From Clostridiales bacterium (GTDB lineage: Bacteria > Bacillota > Clostridia > Christensenellales > Aristaeellaceae): a stretch of DNA of 45,231 bases. Every line of letters begins with the position of its first letter. Positions within the stretch are counted from its first letter, which is position 1. Under the pieces are notes generated by a model that made no database searches, was not told where the DNA came from, and was given only the letters and a program-made list of their open reading frames with translations. Location: assembly GCA_015056125.1 (NCBI GenBank), contig SVGW01000016.1, positions 1 to 45,231 on the forward strand, written 5' to 3'. The position numbers and the translations under genes were made by a program. Shown one piece after another: positions 25,305 through 33,658 of the stretch.

Positions 25305-26681
25305 TCATATCCTGGCGTTCATCATTTCCCGCTCCTCTTTTTTCAGCCGAGGCAGCGCCACCAAGCCATAAAAGACCAGATATGCTGCAATCGTCAGCGA
25401 CCAGGAAATAGGATAGGAAAGATACAGGATGCCCATATCAGGATTGGGATTATAAATGGCAAAAATCCAGATCAATCGGAACGCGCAGGCGCCCGTCAGG
25501 GCAATGAGCATCTGAGGAAAAGAAAAACCGATGCCCCGCAAATGCGCGCCGCTCACATCCATCAGCCCGCACAGAAAATAAATGGGCAAAATATATTGCA
25601 AACGAAACTTTCCCCAGTAAATCACCTGGGCATCGGTGTTATATAAACGCAGCAAAGGCTCCTGCAGCGCATAAAACAGCATGCTCACCCCAAAGCCCGC
25701 CACCAGAATCGCGCCCATGGAAACCCACAAAGCCCGGCGTACCCGACCATAGAGCCGGGCGCCCCGATTGGTGCTTACAAAAGTGAGATTGGCAGAGGTA
25801 ATGGCGCTCATCACCACATAAGCAAACCCTTCCAGGCTGCCTGCCGCCGCATTTCCTGCCATAACGGCCGAGCCCTGGGCATTAATGGCGCTCTGGATAA
25901 TTACATTGGATACGCTAAATAGACAGCTTTGCACCCCGGAGGGCACACCCACCTGCACAATTTCCCGAACCAGTTTCATTTCCATCCCGATCTTTTTCCA
26001 TTCCAGATGGGTGCAGTCATGGGCATTCCGTAAATGCACAATTACAAAAGCCGCGCTGATCACCTGGCTGGCCACCGTGGCAAGGGCCACGCCCACTACA
26101 CCCATGTGGAATACGATCACCGTCAGAAGATTGAGCAGCACATTGGCAATCCCGGCAACAGAAAGATAAAGGAGGGGGCTTTTGGTATCGCCCATGGCGC
26201 GAAGGATGCTGGCGCCAAAGTTATAAATCATGGTAGCAGGCATGCCGATAAAATAAATGGTGAGATAGCGGGCGGCTAAATCAATCACGTCCTCCGGGCT
26301 ATTCATGAGCTTAAGCATAGGCCGGGAAGCAAATAAACCGATTCCCATCACAACCACCCCGGAAATCAGGGCCATGGCAATGGAGGTATGCACCAGACGG
26401 GAAATTTTATCTTCATCCCCTGCTCCCTTGGCATGGGCGATCACCACATTGCTGCCAAGAGACAGGCCCACAAACAGATACGTCATCAGCGTGACCAGGG
26501 ACCCGGTAGAGCCTACCGCCGCCAGGGCCTGGGCCCCTGCAAAGCGGCCCACCACCGCCACATCCGCCGCATTATAAAAAAGCTGCAAAAGGCTGGTGGC
26601 CATCAGGGGAACGGAAAAACGGATCAGATTGGATAAAATGCCGCCTTTGGTCATATCCAGGCCGGATTGAAATTTCTTCAC
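25305..26681 (-). CDS. MATE-family efflux transporter, paralogue 2
   Basis: The 458-aa membrane protein has about 12 transmembrane segments. It matches its neighbour closely (LDMTKGGILSNLIRFSVPLMATSLLQ, VAVVGRFAGAQ, MIYNFGASILRAMGDTKSPLLYLS, given as separate blocks). It begins with GTG at 26681, supported by AGAGG about 10 nt upstream; the nearby ATG is in another frame. It lies 18 nt downstream of MATE 3 and is cotranscribed with it, ending at a strong terminator. The exported compound is unknown. The two genes may form a heteromer or be a simple tandem duplication. Confidence 0.9.
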   Translation of the reverse strand: MKKFQSGLDMTKGGILSNLIRFSVPLMATSLLQLFYNAADVAVVGRFAGAQALAAVGSTGSLVTLMTYLFVGLSLGSNVVIAHAKGAGDEDKISRLVHTSIAMALISGVVVMGIGLFASRPMLKLMNSPEDVIDLAARYLTIYFIGMPATMIYNFGASILRAMGDTKSPLLYLSVAGIANVLLNLLTVIVFHMGVVGVALATVASQVISAAFVIVHLRNAHDCTHLEWKKIGMEMKLVREIVQVGVPSGVQSCLFSVSNVIIQSAINAQGSAVMAGNAAAGSLEGFAYVVMSAITSANLTFVSTNRGARLYGRVRRALWVSMGAILVAGFGVSMLFYALQEPLLRLYNTDAQVIYWGKFRLQYILPIYFLCGLMDVSGAHLRGIGFSFPQMLIALTGACAFRLIWIFAIYNPNPDMGILYLSYPISWSLTIAAYLVFYGLVALPRLKKEEREMMNARI

Positions 26682-26699
26682 GATCGTACATGCCTCTTT

Positions 26700-28082
26700 T
26701 TATGCGTTTTGTTCCTGAAGATACGCCTGCTCTTCCTTTTTCAGCCTTGGCCTGGCCAGCAAGAAATAGCAAGCCAGATGCACGCTGAGGGTGAGACTCC
26801 AGGAAATGGGGTAGGAGATATATAAAGTGGGCATGGAGGGATTGGCGGCATATACCGTGAGAATCCATACGATTCTAAACAGGCATGCGCCGGATAACGT
26901 GACCACCATGGGCATCACCGAATACCCTGACGCCCGCAGATAGGAGGAGACCAATTCCATCAGGCCGCACAAAAAGTAGGTGGATGCCATGATGCGCATG
27001 CGCACCATGCCCCATTGAATCACGCCCGGATCGGAATTATAAATCTGCAGCAGCGTTTCCCCAAAGAAAACCGTCACCTGCCCCAGGCTGAACGCCACTG
27101 CCATGCTCAGGGCCGCCGCCACCCACAGGGACTTATACACCCGGGGATAAAGCTTCGCGCCCCGATTGGTGCTCACAAAGGTGAGCAGAGCCGAATTGAA
27201 AGAACCCATGATGGTACCAATAAAGCCTTCCAGGTTCTGAGACGCCGCATTGCCCGCCATCACCAGAGAGCCCTGGGCATTGACGGTGGACTGGATCACC
27301 ACATTGGCCGCGCCAAAGAGGCTTCCCTGAATACCGGCCGGCAGGCCGATCCGCACGATTTCCTTCACGTATTCCTTTTCCAGCCGCAGTTTTCTCCATT
27401 CCAGATGAATCCAGCCCCTGGAACGCATCAGATGCGCCAGCACAAATCCTGCGCTGAGCACCTGGCTAATCACCGTGGCAATGGCCACACCGGCCACGCC
27501 CATATGGAACACAATCACCAATACCAGATTCAATATTACATTCACCATCCCGGCAATGGAAAGATAGATCAGCGGGCTTCTGCTATCCCCCATAGCGCGC
27601 AGGATGCTGGCGCCAAAGTTGTAGAGCATATTGGCGGGCATGCCCATAAAATAAATGGTCATATACAGGCTGGCCAGACCGATCACGTCCTCCGGGCTGC
27701 CCATTAATTGCAGCATGGGCCGGGACACAAAAAGCCCGATCACCATCACCGCCACGCCCGATACCAGCGCCAAAGCAATGGAGGTGTGCACCGCCCGGGA
27801 TACCCTTTGATAATCCTGCGCGCCATTGGCATGGGCAATCAACACATTGCTGCCAAGAGACAGGCCGATAAACAGTTGCGTGAGCATATTGATCAGGGCG
27901 CCCGTGGACCCCACTGCCGCCAGGGACTGGGCCCCCGCAAACTGGCCCACCACCGCCACGTCCGCTGCATTATATAAAAGCTGCAGCACGCCGGTAGCCA
28001 TCAGCGGCAGGGAAAACCGGATCAGGTTGGATAAGATGCTGCCCTTGGTCATATCCAGATCCGCATGCATTCTTCTGGCCAT
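26700..28082 (-). CDS. MATE-family efflux transporter, paralogue 3
   Basis: The 460-aa protein has the MATE fold (LDMTKGSILSNLIRFSLPLM, YNAADVAVVGQFAGAQSLAAV as separate blocks; ILRAMGDSRSPLIYLSIAG) and is clearly the closest relative of MATE 2. It likely uses an ion gradient to export an organic metabolite. GGAGGAAAAGCAC precedes the ATG. It is the first gene of the two-gene minus-strand MATE operon and is preceded by repeat copy C. Long stretches of DNA identity with MATE 2 make recombination between them plausible. Confidence 0.9.
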   Translation of the reverse strand: MARRMHADLDMTKGSILSNLIRFSLPLMATGVLQLLYNAADVAVVGQFAGAQSLAAVGSTGALINMLTQLFIGLSLGSNVLIAHANGAQDYQRVSRAVHTSIALALVSGVAVMVIGLFVSRPMLQLMGSPEDVIGLASLYMTIYFMGMPANMLYNFGASILRAMGDSRSPLIYLSIAGMVNVILNLVLVIVFHMGVAGVAIATVISQVLSAGFVLAHLMRSRGWIHLEWRKLRLEKEYVKEIVRIGLPAGIQGSLFGAANVVIQSTVNAQGSLVMAGNAASQNLEGFIGTIMGSFNSALLTFVSTNRGAKLYPRVYKSLWVAAALSMAVAFSLGQVTVFFGETLLQIYNSDPGVIQWGMVRMRIMASTYFLCGLMELVSSYLRASGYSVMPMVVTLSGACLFRIVWILTVYAANPSMPTLYISYPISWSLTLSVHLACYFLLARPRLKKEEQAYLQEQNA

Positions 28083-28175
28083 GTGCTTTTCCTCCGTATA
28101 TTCATTATCTTTTATTATATCAGTTCAAATGCGGAAGAACAATACCCAGGAATAAAAAAGAACGATAAGGAACAA

Positions 28176-28551
28176 TGGGGGCTCCGCCCTTCCGCCCCGC
28201 AAGAGGCATTGCCTCTTGACCCTTCCTCCGGATATTGCTTGGCTATTCTTGCAAGCAACGTGCCGGTGAAGCGCCAGGTAACGAATATCGCCCACGGGCA
28301 GGTTGGCGAATACGCCGCCAGCCGGATGCTTTGCATCCGAAAAAACAAGAAAAAATGCCGGTTGGAGAAAGCAAGCTTTCTCCAACCGGCATTTTTTCGT
28401 TTTCATTGTGCCCGTGAAATTGCGTTTCCGCTTCCTCAAGCTTCTTGCGGAAACTCCAAGGTCTCATAAAATTTGCGTGCCGCATACCGGAGTCCAGAGG
28501 ACGATGTCCTCTGGCAAGGGGGTACGGGGGCCGCGCAGGCCCCTGCCCAAA
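28176..28551 (+). repeat. Structured intergenic repeat family, copy C
   Basis: It is colinear with copy B over its full length. Hairpins are AAGAGGCATTGCCTCTT near 28201-28217, CGGATGCTTTGCATCCG near 28323-28339, a long perfect central hairpin at about 28351-28397 (arm AAAAAATGCCGGTTGGAGAA, then AGC), TTTCCGC/GCGGAAA near 28425-28453, and CCAGAGGACGATGTCCTCTGG at 28494-28514. The central stem differs in sequence from those of A and B but still pairs. It fills the gap between MATE 3 and the corrinoid operon (501 nt); no gene is supported in this gap. Confidence 0.87.
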
Positions 28552-28583
28552 TCAATCCTGTTTTCAAAATCGCATCCGCTGCT

Positions 28584-30032
28584 TTATTCAAACAGCATGC
28601 ACTCCACAAACGCATCCGAAAATTCCGGGCAGGCGGCCAGATTCATGCACAAAGCATTTTCCGCAATGCGGCGGGCCTCTTCTTTCTTTTCCTTTTGCAA
28701 CAGAATCTGCCTGGCCCCCCCTAAGGATGCATTACCCAGCACTTGGGCCTTTTTCGCCAGTTCACCGGGAATCAGTCCAATGCGCACCGCACTTTCCATA
28801 TTCAAATGGCTGCCAAAGCCCCCTGCAATATATAAAACGCTCACGTCCTCCAAGGATATCCCTTCTTTTGAAAGCAGCGTTTGAATCCCCGCAGCGATAG
28901 CGCCCTTGGCCAATTGCACCTGTCTTATATCTTGCTGGGTAAGGATGACGCTTTCTGCCAGCACCGCCTCTTCATCCAACGCCCCCGTTTCATCCAGGGC
29001 CCCGGTATCCAGCAGCGCCGCCACAAAATCAATCAGCCCGGAGCCGCACAGGCCGCAGGGCGGGGCATCATTCAGGGTGGAAAAAGCAAGCTTTCCGTTT
29101 TCCACCCACACCTTGTCCACCGCCCCCGGCACACTGCCCACACCGCTGGAAATGCCCGCGCCCTCAAAAGCAGGGCCGGCAGCAGTGGCGCAGCAGGAAA
29201 GATGGTTCTGATGCCAAAGAGCGATCTCCCCATTGGTGCCAAGATCAATCAGCAAAGCAGTTTCCTCTTTTTTGCACATGCCGCTGCTGAGCACCGCGCA
29301 GGTGATATCCGCGCCCACAAAGGCCCCGGCGCAGCGAGGAAATATATCTTTTCCCTCTCGCATGCCAAAGAGGCAATCCGCCTCAAAGGGAGCAGCCGAC
29401 AGGGCGGCGGGATTGCGCCCGGTGAACAGATACAGCATGGCGGTATTTCCTGCAACCACCCGGACGGAGGCTTTTTCACCTGGCAACTGAGCCTTTGCTA
29501 AGGCCTCCTTTTCCATTTGATCCACCCGCCCGCGCACCCATTGCTCCAGCAAAAAAAGCTCTCCCGCCATGGCATGCTCGATCCGGCCGATCACATCTGC
29601 CGCAATCACCCTTTGGGGATTTTCACAGCTGACGGTAGCCAGGTTTTTTCCATCCTGCAGGCGAATCAATTCCAGCACCATGGTGGTGGTGCCAAGATCC
29701 ACCGCCGCGCCGTATCCCTCCGCAAGAGGGGAAAGCGGCCCATCAAAAGGCGTGGTACGGCTTTCGATAGCGATCAATTGGTTTTTTTTCGGCAGCCAGA
29801 TTTCGCCCCTTCCCTTAAGGCGGGTGCGGCAAGAGCGGATGCGTCCCTTTTCATCCGGGGCAGGATCAAATTCCCCCCGGCCCATCACCGTGCACTGGCT
29901 GCAAACGCCTTTTCCGCCGCAGGGCCGATCCGGGCTATCCGGCAAATGGCGGATCATATCATGCACAAGGGGGCTGCCATCCACCGTAAGAAGGATTTCT
30001 CCATCCTGCGTGTGCACTGTGAGCTCAGCCAT
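28584..30032 (-). CDS. Corrinoid-activating ferredoxin/ASKHA protein (RACo/RamA-like)
   Basis: The 482-aa protein has an N-terminal [2Fe-2S] ferredoxin domain with C38, C44, C47 and C68 (PCGGKGVCSQC...RSC). An ASKHA ATPase-type domain follows (AVDLGTTTMVLEL near 111-123, LLIDLGTNGEIALW, VLYIAGGFGSHLNME). Such proteins use ATP to re-reduce the Co(II) state of corrinoid proteins to Co(I). It is shorter than characterised RACo, which has a linker and extra domain (about 630 aa). It overlaps the DUF2284 gene by 8 nt and ends the operon whose corrinoid protein is the obvious client. Confidence 0.88.
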   Translation of the reverse strand: MAELTVHTQDGEILLTVDGSPLVHDMIRHLPDSPDRPCGGKGVCSQCTVMGRGEFDPAPDEKGRIRSCRTRLKGRGEIWLPKKNQLIAIESRTTPFDGPLSPLAEGYGAAVDLGTTTMVLELIRLQDGKNLATVSCENPQRVIAADVIGRIEHAMAGELFLLEQWVRGRVDQMEKEALAKAQLPGEKASVRVVAGNTAMLYLFTGRNPAALSAAPFEADCLFGMREGKDIFPRCAGAFVGADITCAVLSSGMCKKEETALLIDLGTNGEIALWHQNHLSCCATAAGPAFEGAGISSGVGSVPGAVDKVWVENGKLAFSTLNDAPPCGLCGSGLIDFVAALLDTGALDETGALDEEAVLAESVILTQQDIRQVQLAKGAIAAGIQTLLSKEGISLEDVSVLYIAGGFGSHLNMESAVRIGLIPGELAKKAQVLGNASLGGARQILLQKEKKEEARRIAENALCMNLAACPEFSDAFVECMLFE

Positions 30033-30591
30033 TTTGATCCCCTTTCAGCAGAAAGATGCCAAAGTAAGTAATGGTATTTTCTCCGTTTACATATTTCATG
30101 CCGGCGTTCTTGGCGGTATTATACACATCCACGCCGTAGGCCTCCAAAGAAGCCAGGGCCTTATCCGGATAGCGGCAGGGCAGGTTTTCCTCCCTGGTGC
30201 ATGTTTTGCACAGGCCGCAGCCCCCCACCGACAGATGCAAAAAGCCGGGGTTCAACATTTCCCTGGCTTTTTCATCCAGGGAAAAGGCCAGCGCGCTTTG
30301 GGCGCGGCGGGCATCCATCATTCCTTCAAAATCAAAGGAATCCTCAATGGTATAAATTTTCTGGTAAAATACGCCCCCGGCATATGCCTTGGCCCGAGCA
30401 ATCAGGGCATGAATATCCCCCACATCCGGCGGGCACATGTGGCATTTTCCGTAGCGGCCACAGGAATTCTGGGCGCACATATCCCGGAAGGATACGTCAT
30501 AGGCCACTTGATCCGCTACAATAATTTCCGCCCGGCTGGCCCCATTTTCCAGGAGCATTTTTCTGAGTGTTTCTGCGTTTTTCATCGTCAT
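30025..30591 (-). CDS. DUF2284-type cysteine-rich protein
   Basis: The 188-aa protein has clustered cysteines: CGRYGKCHMCPPDVGD near 44-59 and CGLCKTCTREENLPC near 124-138, a pattern seen in DUF2284 proteins, which probably bind metal or Fe-S. No function is established, although such proteins recur beside corrinoid methyltransferases. It starts at 30591, where ATGA overlaps the upstream stop codon, and overlaps the activator gene by 8 nt. It may supply electrons to, or be needed for maturation of, the methyltransferase system; this is inference. Confidence 0.8.
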   Translation of the reverse strand: MTMKNAETLRKMLLENGASRAEIIVADQVAYDVSFRDMCAQNSCGRYGKCHMCPPDVGDIHALIARAKAYAGGVFYQKIYTIEDSFDFEGMMDARRAQSALAFSLDEKAREMLNPGFLHLSVGGCGLCKTCTREENLPCRYPDKALASLEAYGVDVYNTAKNAGMKYVNGENTITYFGIFLLKGDQNG

Positions 30592-31586
30592 TTACAGGCG
30601 GCAGCCGCCGCATAGAAGGCGCGGATATTTTCCCATTTGGCGTGGGGCGGAATATCGCAGCCCGAGGAAAGAAGAAAATTGGGAGAATCGCCGCATGCTT
30701 TCAGCAGCGATTGCACCGCCGCCGTCATTTCATCCGGTGTTCCATTGGTAAAGCAGCGCACGGGATCCACATTACCCATACACAAAACATCCTTGGGCGC
30801 CTGGGCCAGCACCTTTTCCATTTCCACCGCATTGCCAAAATGATACCCCGCCGCGTCCATGGCGAAAAGTTCGGGAAGCAAGCTCAGCACCGTGTTTCCG
30901 CAATTATGATAGATCACGGCAAATTCATCATCCTGCAATGCATCGATGATTCTTTTCACATAAGGCGCTGAAAATTCCCGGTTCATTTCAGGAGAAAGCA
31001 GCCCGGCCAGGGGCTCCGCCATGATAACTCCGTCCGCCCCAGCTTCTTTAAATGCGCGGCCGTAGGCAAGCAGAAATTCCGTGGCCTTTTCAAGCACCAT
31101 TTTTACCATATCCGGCTCATCAAAGCAAAGATACATAATCTGGGTTACATCCATGAGCCTTCCTGCCAGGGAATAAGGGCCGATGCAGCCCGCCAGCACA
31201 GGGCGATCATGAATCAATCCCTTGGCCTTTTTGATTGCCTCCACATAAATGCCCGTGCGCCCAGCCCCCACCTGAGGAATTTCCAGCGCCTCTGCCCCTT
31301 CCATATCTTCAATCAGGGCAGAAGAGATCGTGGGCACCTCATTTTCGGAAAAATTCACCTGTGACCCAAAGGCCTCTGCCTCTACCGACAAATCCATCAG
31401 GCTCACTGCAGCTGCAGACGCCGTTTCCCGGGCCGCAATCTCCATGGCTTTTGCCTGCAGATCGCTGCTTTTCACCATCTGGCCCACACTGGCATCCATC
31501 AATTGTACGGCGGGAAAGGAAAGAATAGGCAGGGCGCAATGCTCCCTTGCCCCTGCCTTTTCCCGCAAATAAGCGGCTACATTCAT
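30588..31586 (-). CDS. UroD-family methyltransferase (MtaA/CmuA-like)
   Basis: The 332-aa protein has the uroporphyrinogen-decarboxylase fold of methylcobamide methyltransferases. The zinc motif of MtaA/MtbA is intact: H227-x-C229 in IYHNCGNT and C310 in LLSSGCDIPP, with GNVDP at 271-275. It therefore activates a thiol or handles a methyl donor rather than decarboxylating porphyrin. It moves methyl groups to or from the corrinoid protein encoded just upstream. The start at 31586 lies 2 nt after that gene's stop, with AGGA in the overlap region; a GTG 21 nt upstream is less likely. Confidence 0.87.
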   Translation of the reverse strand: MNVAAYLREKAGAREHCALPILSFPAVQLMDASVGQMVKSSDLQAKAMEIAARETASAAAVSLMDLSVEAEAFGSQVNFSENEVPTISSALIEDMEGAEALEIPQVGAGRTGIYVEAIKKAKGLIHDRPVLAGCIGPYSLAGRLMDVTQIMYLCFDEPDMVKMVLEKATEFLLAYGRAFKEAGADGVIMAEPLAGLLSPEMNREFSAPYVKRIIDALQDDEFAVIYHNCGNTVLSLLPELFAMDAAGYHFGNAVEMEKVLAQAPKDVLCMGNVDPVRCFTNGTPDEMTAAVQSLLKACGDSPNFLLSSGCDIPPHAKWENIRAFYAAAAACK

Positions 31587-31588
31587 CT

Positions 31589-32230
31589 TTATCCTACTTT
31601 CTTGCACAGTTCTACTGCCGTATCAGCAGCGCTGGCCGCATCGGAGGTGTATGCATCGGCGCCGATCTGATCGGCAAAGGCCTGGGTGACGGGTGCGCCG
31701 CCCACCATAATCTTCACTTGATCCCGGATGCCTTCCTGCTCCGCCAATTTCACCACATCGCCGATTGCGCCCATGGTCGTGGTGAGCAGGGCAGAGCAGC
31801 AGATCAGCTGGCAATTCTGGTTTTTGGCCGTTTCCACAAAGGTTTCGGGGGATACATCGGTGCCAAGGTCAATCACTTCAATACCCTTGCTCTCCAGCAT
31901 CATCCTCACCAGATTCTTGCCGATATCGTGCAGATCCCCCTTCACCGTGCCAAGGCAGGCCTTGCCCACGGATTTGGTGCCTTCCTTTACCAGGATGGGC
32001 TTAAGCAGCGCCGTGCCCATATTCATAGCCCGGGCAGCCACCAGCACCTCCGGCACAAACACTTCATTTTTCTTGAATTTCTCGCCGATTACGGCCATGC
32101 CGTCCATCAGCCCTTCGGCAAGGATCTGCTGTGCGCTCAGCCCCTGATCCAGTGCCTGCTGCACCAATTCTTTTACCATCTTGGCCTTGCCACGCTGCAG
32201 ATTTTCAGAAATTTCAACTAAAATGCTCAT
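31589..32230 (-). CDS. Corrinoid (B12-binding) methyl-carrier protein
   Basis: The 213-aa protein has an N-terminal helical cap domain (about 1-88) and a Rossmann-like B12 domain. The base-off binding motif D99-x-H101-x-x-G104 lies in KGDLHDIGKNLV, followed by LGTDVSPETFVE and MVGGAPVT. It resembles MtmC/MtbC/MtvC carriers. H101 would ligate cobalt. GAAAGGGG precedes the ATG. It is the first gene of a four-gene minus-strand operon: carrier, UroD-type methyltransferase, DUF2284 and activator. I saw no cobalamin riboswitch upstream. Confidence 0.92.
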   Translation of the reverse strand: MSILVEISENLQRGKAKMVKELVQQALDQGLSAQQILAEGLMDGMAVIGEKFKKNEVFVPEVLVAARAMNMGTALLKPILVKEGTKSVGKACLGTVKGDLHDIGKNLVRMMLESKGIEVIDLGTDVSPETFVETAKNQNCQLICCSALLTTTMGAIGDVVKLAEQEGIRDQVKIMVGGAPVTQAFADQIGADAYTSDAASAADTAVELCKKVG

Positions 32231-32262
32231 AGTAATAAAGCCCCTTTCATGCTTTTTTTCTC

Positions 32263-32323
32263 ATTATACTGCCGCGTCATCCAAAAGTATCGCAAAATTA
32301 TGCAATCTTTGAAGAAAATTGCA
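32263..32323 (-). promoter_or_regulatory. Activator-type promoter region of the corrinoid operon
   Basis: On the minus strand a perfect TATAAT lies at 32263-32268, but no good -35 box is present at 16-18 bp. Upstream, TGCAA (32301-32305) and TTGCA (32319-32323) form an inverted repeat, a candidate site for the divergent PocR/AraC regulator. Confidence 0.45.
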
Positions 32324-32411
32324 CAGTTCAAAAAATGAATTAACAAAATTCAAAAACAGCAGGATTTTTCAAAGAAATTTCGTATTCTTCTTTTCAAGGA
32401 GGCGAATCTAA

Positions 32412-33656
32412 ATGGAATTTGATCTGCAAGGGGCGATTGAATGCGCCGATTCCTTTTATGCAGCCAGCGATCTTGGCTGCGTGCTCACCGATCAGGCGGG
32501 GCGCGCCGTGCATTGCTGCGGCCAGGATTACACCAAATGCCGCCTGTGCGCCTTGGCGGGAAAGGATAGCGCTTCCTGCATTTCCACCCATCAGTACGGC
32601 ATGCAGGAAGCCCAGCGATTTGGAGGAAAATACATTTATTTTTGCGCCATGGGTCTCACCTTTTTTACCTCCCCCATTTTAAGCGAGCAGGGTGCCCAGG
32701 CCCATATGACCGCGGGACCTTTCCTGATGGTGGATGATCAGGATTATGCCGCCTATGACTTACAGGAGCTTTCCGATACCAAACCAAACCAAATCCCCCT
32801 GATCATGGAGCAAGTGAAAAATCTGCCTCACATTGATGCCCGCCGGGTATCCGCCCTCTCCCAGCTATTGTTTATGTCCACCTCCTTTCTCAGCAATGCC
32901 GCCCAGGCCAGCCGCCTGATGGAAAACGGCCAATCCATTCAAATTCAGGGACAGATATCCGATTATCTGCTGAAAATCAAGGAAGAAACCGCTCTGCCCT
33001 ATCCTTTCCGGGAGGAGCGATTGTTTCTCCAGGCCTTAAGCCGGGGGGATCAGGAGCTGGCCCAGGAAAAGCTGAATGATTTACTGGGCTATATCCTCTT
33101 TGAATCGGGGGGAAATATGGATATGATCCGCAGCCGGGTGCATGAGCTATTGGTGCTCATTTCCCGCACGGCCATCGATGCCGGGGGCAATTCCGCCTAT
33201 ATTGACGGCTGCCTGCAAAAATACCGCCAGCTCATGCCCCAAATGGCCACCGTGGATGAACTAAGCCTGTGGCTTTCCAAAACCGTGCGCTCCATGATCG
33301 ATAGCCTTTTTTCCAACCGCAAGGCCCGGCATTCCGATCTGATCTACCACACCATCCAATACCTGCAATCCAATTTTTCAAGAAAGCTCACCCTGGATGA
33401 AATCGCCCACAGCGTGCACATTTCTCCCACGTATTTAAGCCGGGTATTCAAGCGGGAAACCGGGGCCTCCCTGGTGGATTTTCTCAATCGCATCCGCATA
33501 GAAAAAAGCCGGGAGCTGCTGGCGGACAGTAGCCTCCGGCTCATCGAGGTGGCGCTCCAATGCGGCTTTGAAAGCCAGAGCTATTTCAACCGCATGTTTA
33601 AACTCTTTTGCGATATGACGCCCCAGCAATACCGCAAGCTGATGGAGGAAAAATAG
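32412..33656 (+). CDS. PocR-domain AraC-family regulator
   Basis: The 414-aa regulator begins with a PocR sensory domain at about 1-170 (cysteine-rich CGQDYTKCRLCALAGKDSASC, YIYFCAMGLTFF, GPFLM). A linker helical region follows, and a double helix-turn-helix lies at about 310-412 (LTLDEIAHSVHISPTYLSRVF, RLIEVALQCGFESQSYFNRMF, shown as separate parts). PocR domains sense small organic molecules. AAGGAGGCGAATCTAA gives a strong start. It is divergent from the corrinoid operon and is its probable activator. Its stop is only 2 nt from the converging ABC permease stop, with no terminator between. Confidence 0.9.
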   Translation: MEFDLQGAIECADSFYAASDLGCVLTDQAGRAVHCCGQDYTKCRLCALAGKDSASCISTHQYGMQEAQRFGGKYIYFCAMGLTFFTSPILSEQGAQAHMTAGPFLMVDDQDYAAYDLQELSDTKPNQIPLIMEQVKNLPHIDARRVSALSQLLFMSTSFLSNAAQASRLMENGQSIQIQGQISDYLLKIKEETALPYPFREERLFLQALSRGDQELAQEKLNDLLGYILFESGGNMDMIRSRVHELLVLISRTAIDAGGNSAYIDGCLQKYRQLMPQMATVDELSLWLSKTVRSMIDSLFSNRKARHSDLIYHTIQYLQSNFSRKLTLDEIAHSVHISPTYLSRVFKRETGASLVDFLNRIRIEKSRELLADSSLRLIEVALQCGFESQSYFNRMFKLFCDMTPQQYRKLMEEK

Positions 33657-33658
33657 AA

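Noticed and set aside
32231-32411. Cobalamin riboswitch upstream of the corrinoid operon
   Set aside because: The 181-bp gap is AT-rich and lacks the conserved B12-box type core; the sequence fits a regulator-controlled promoter instead.
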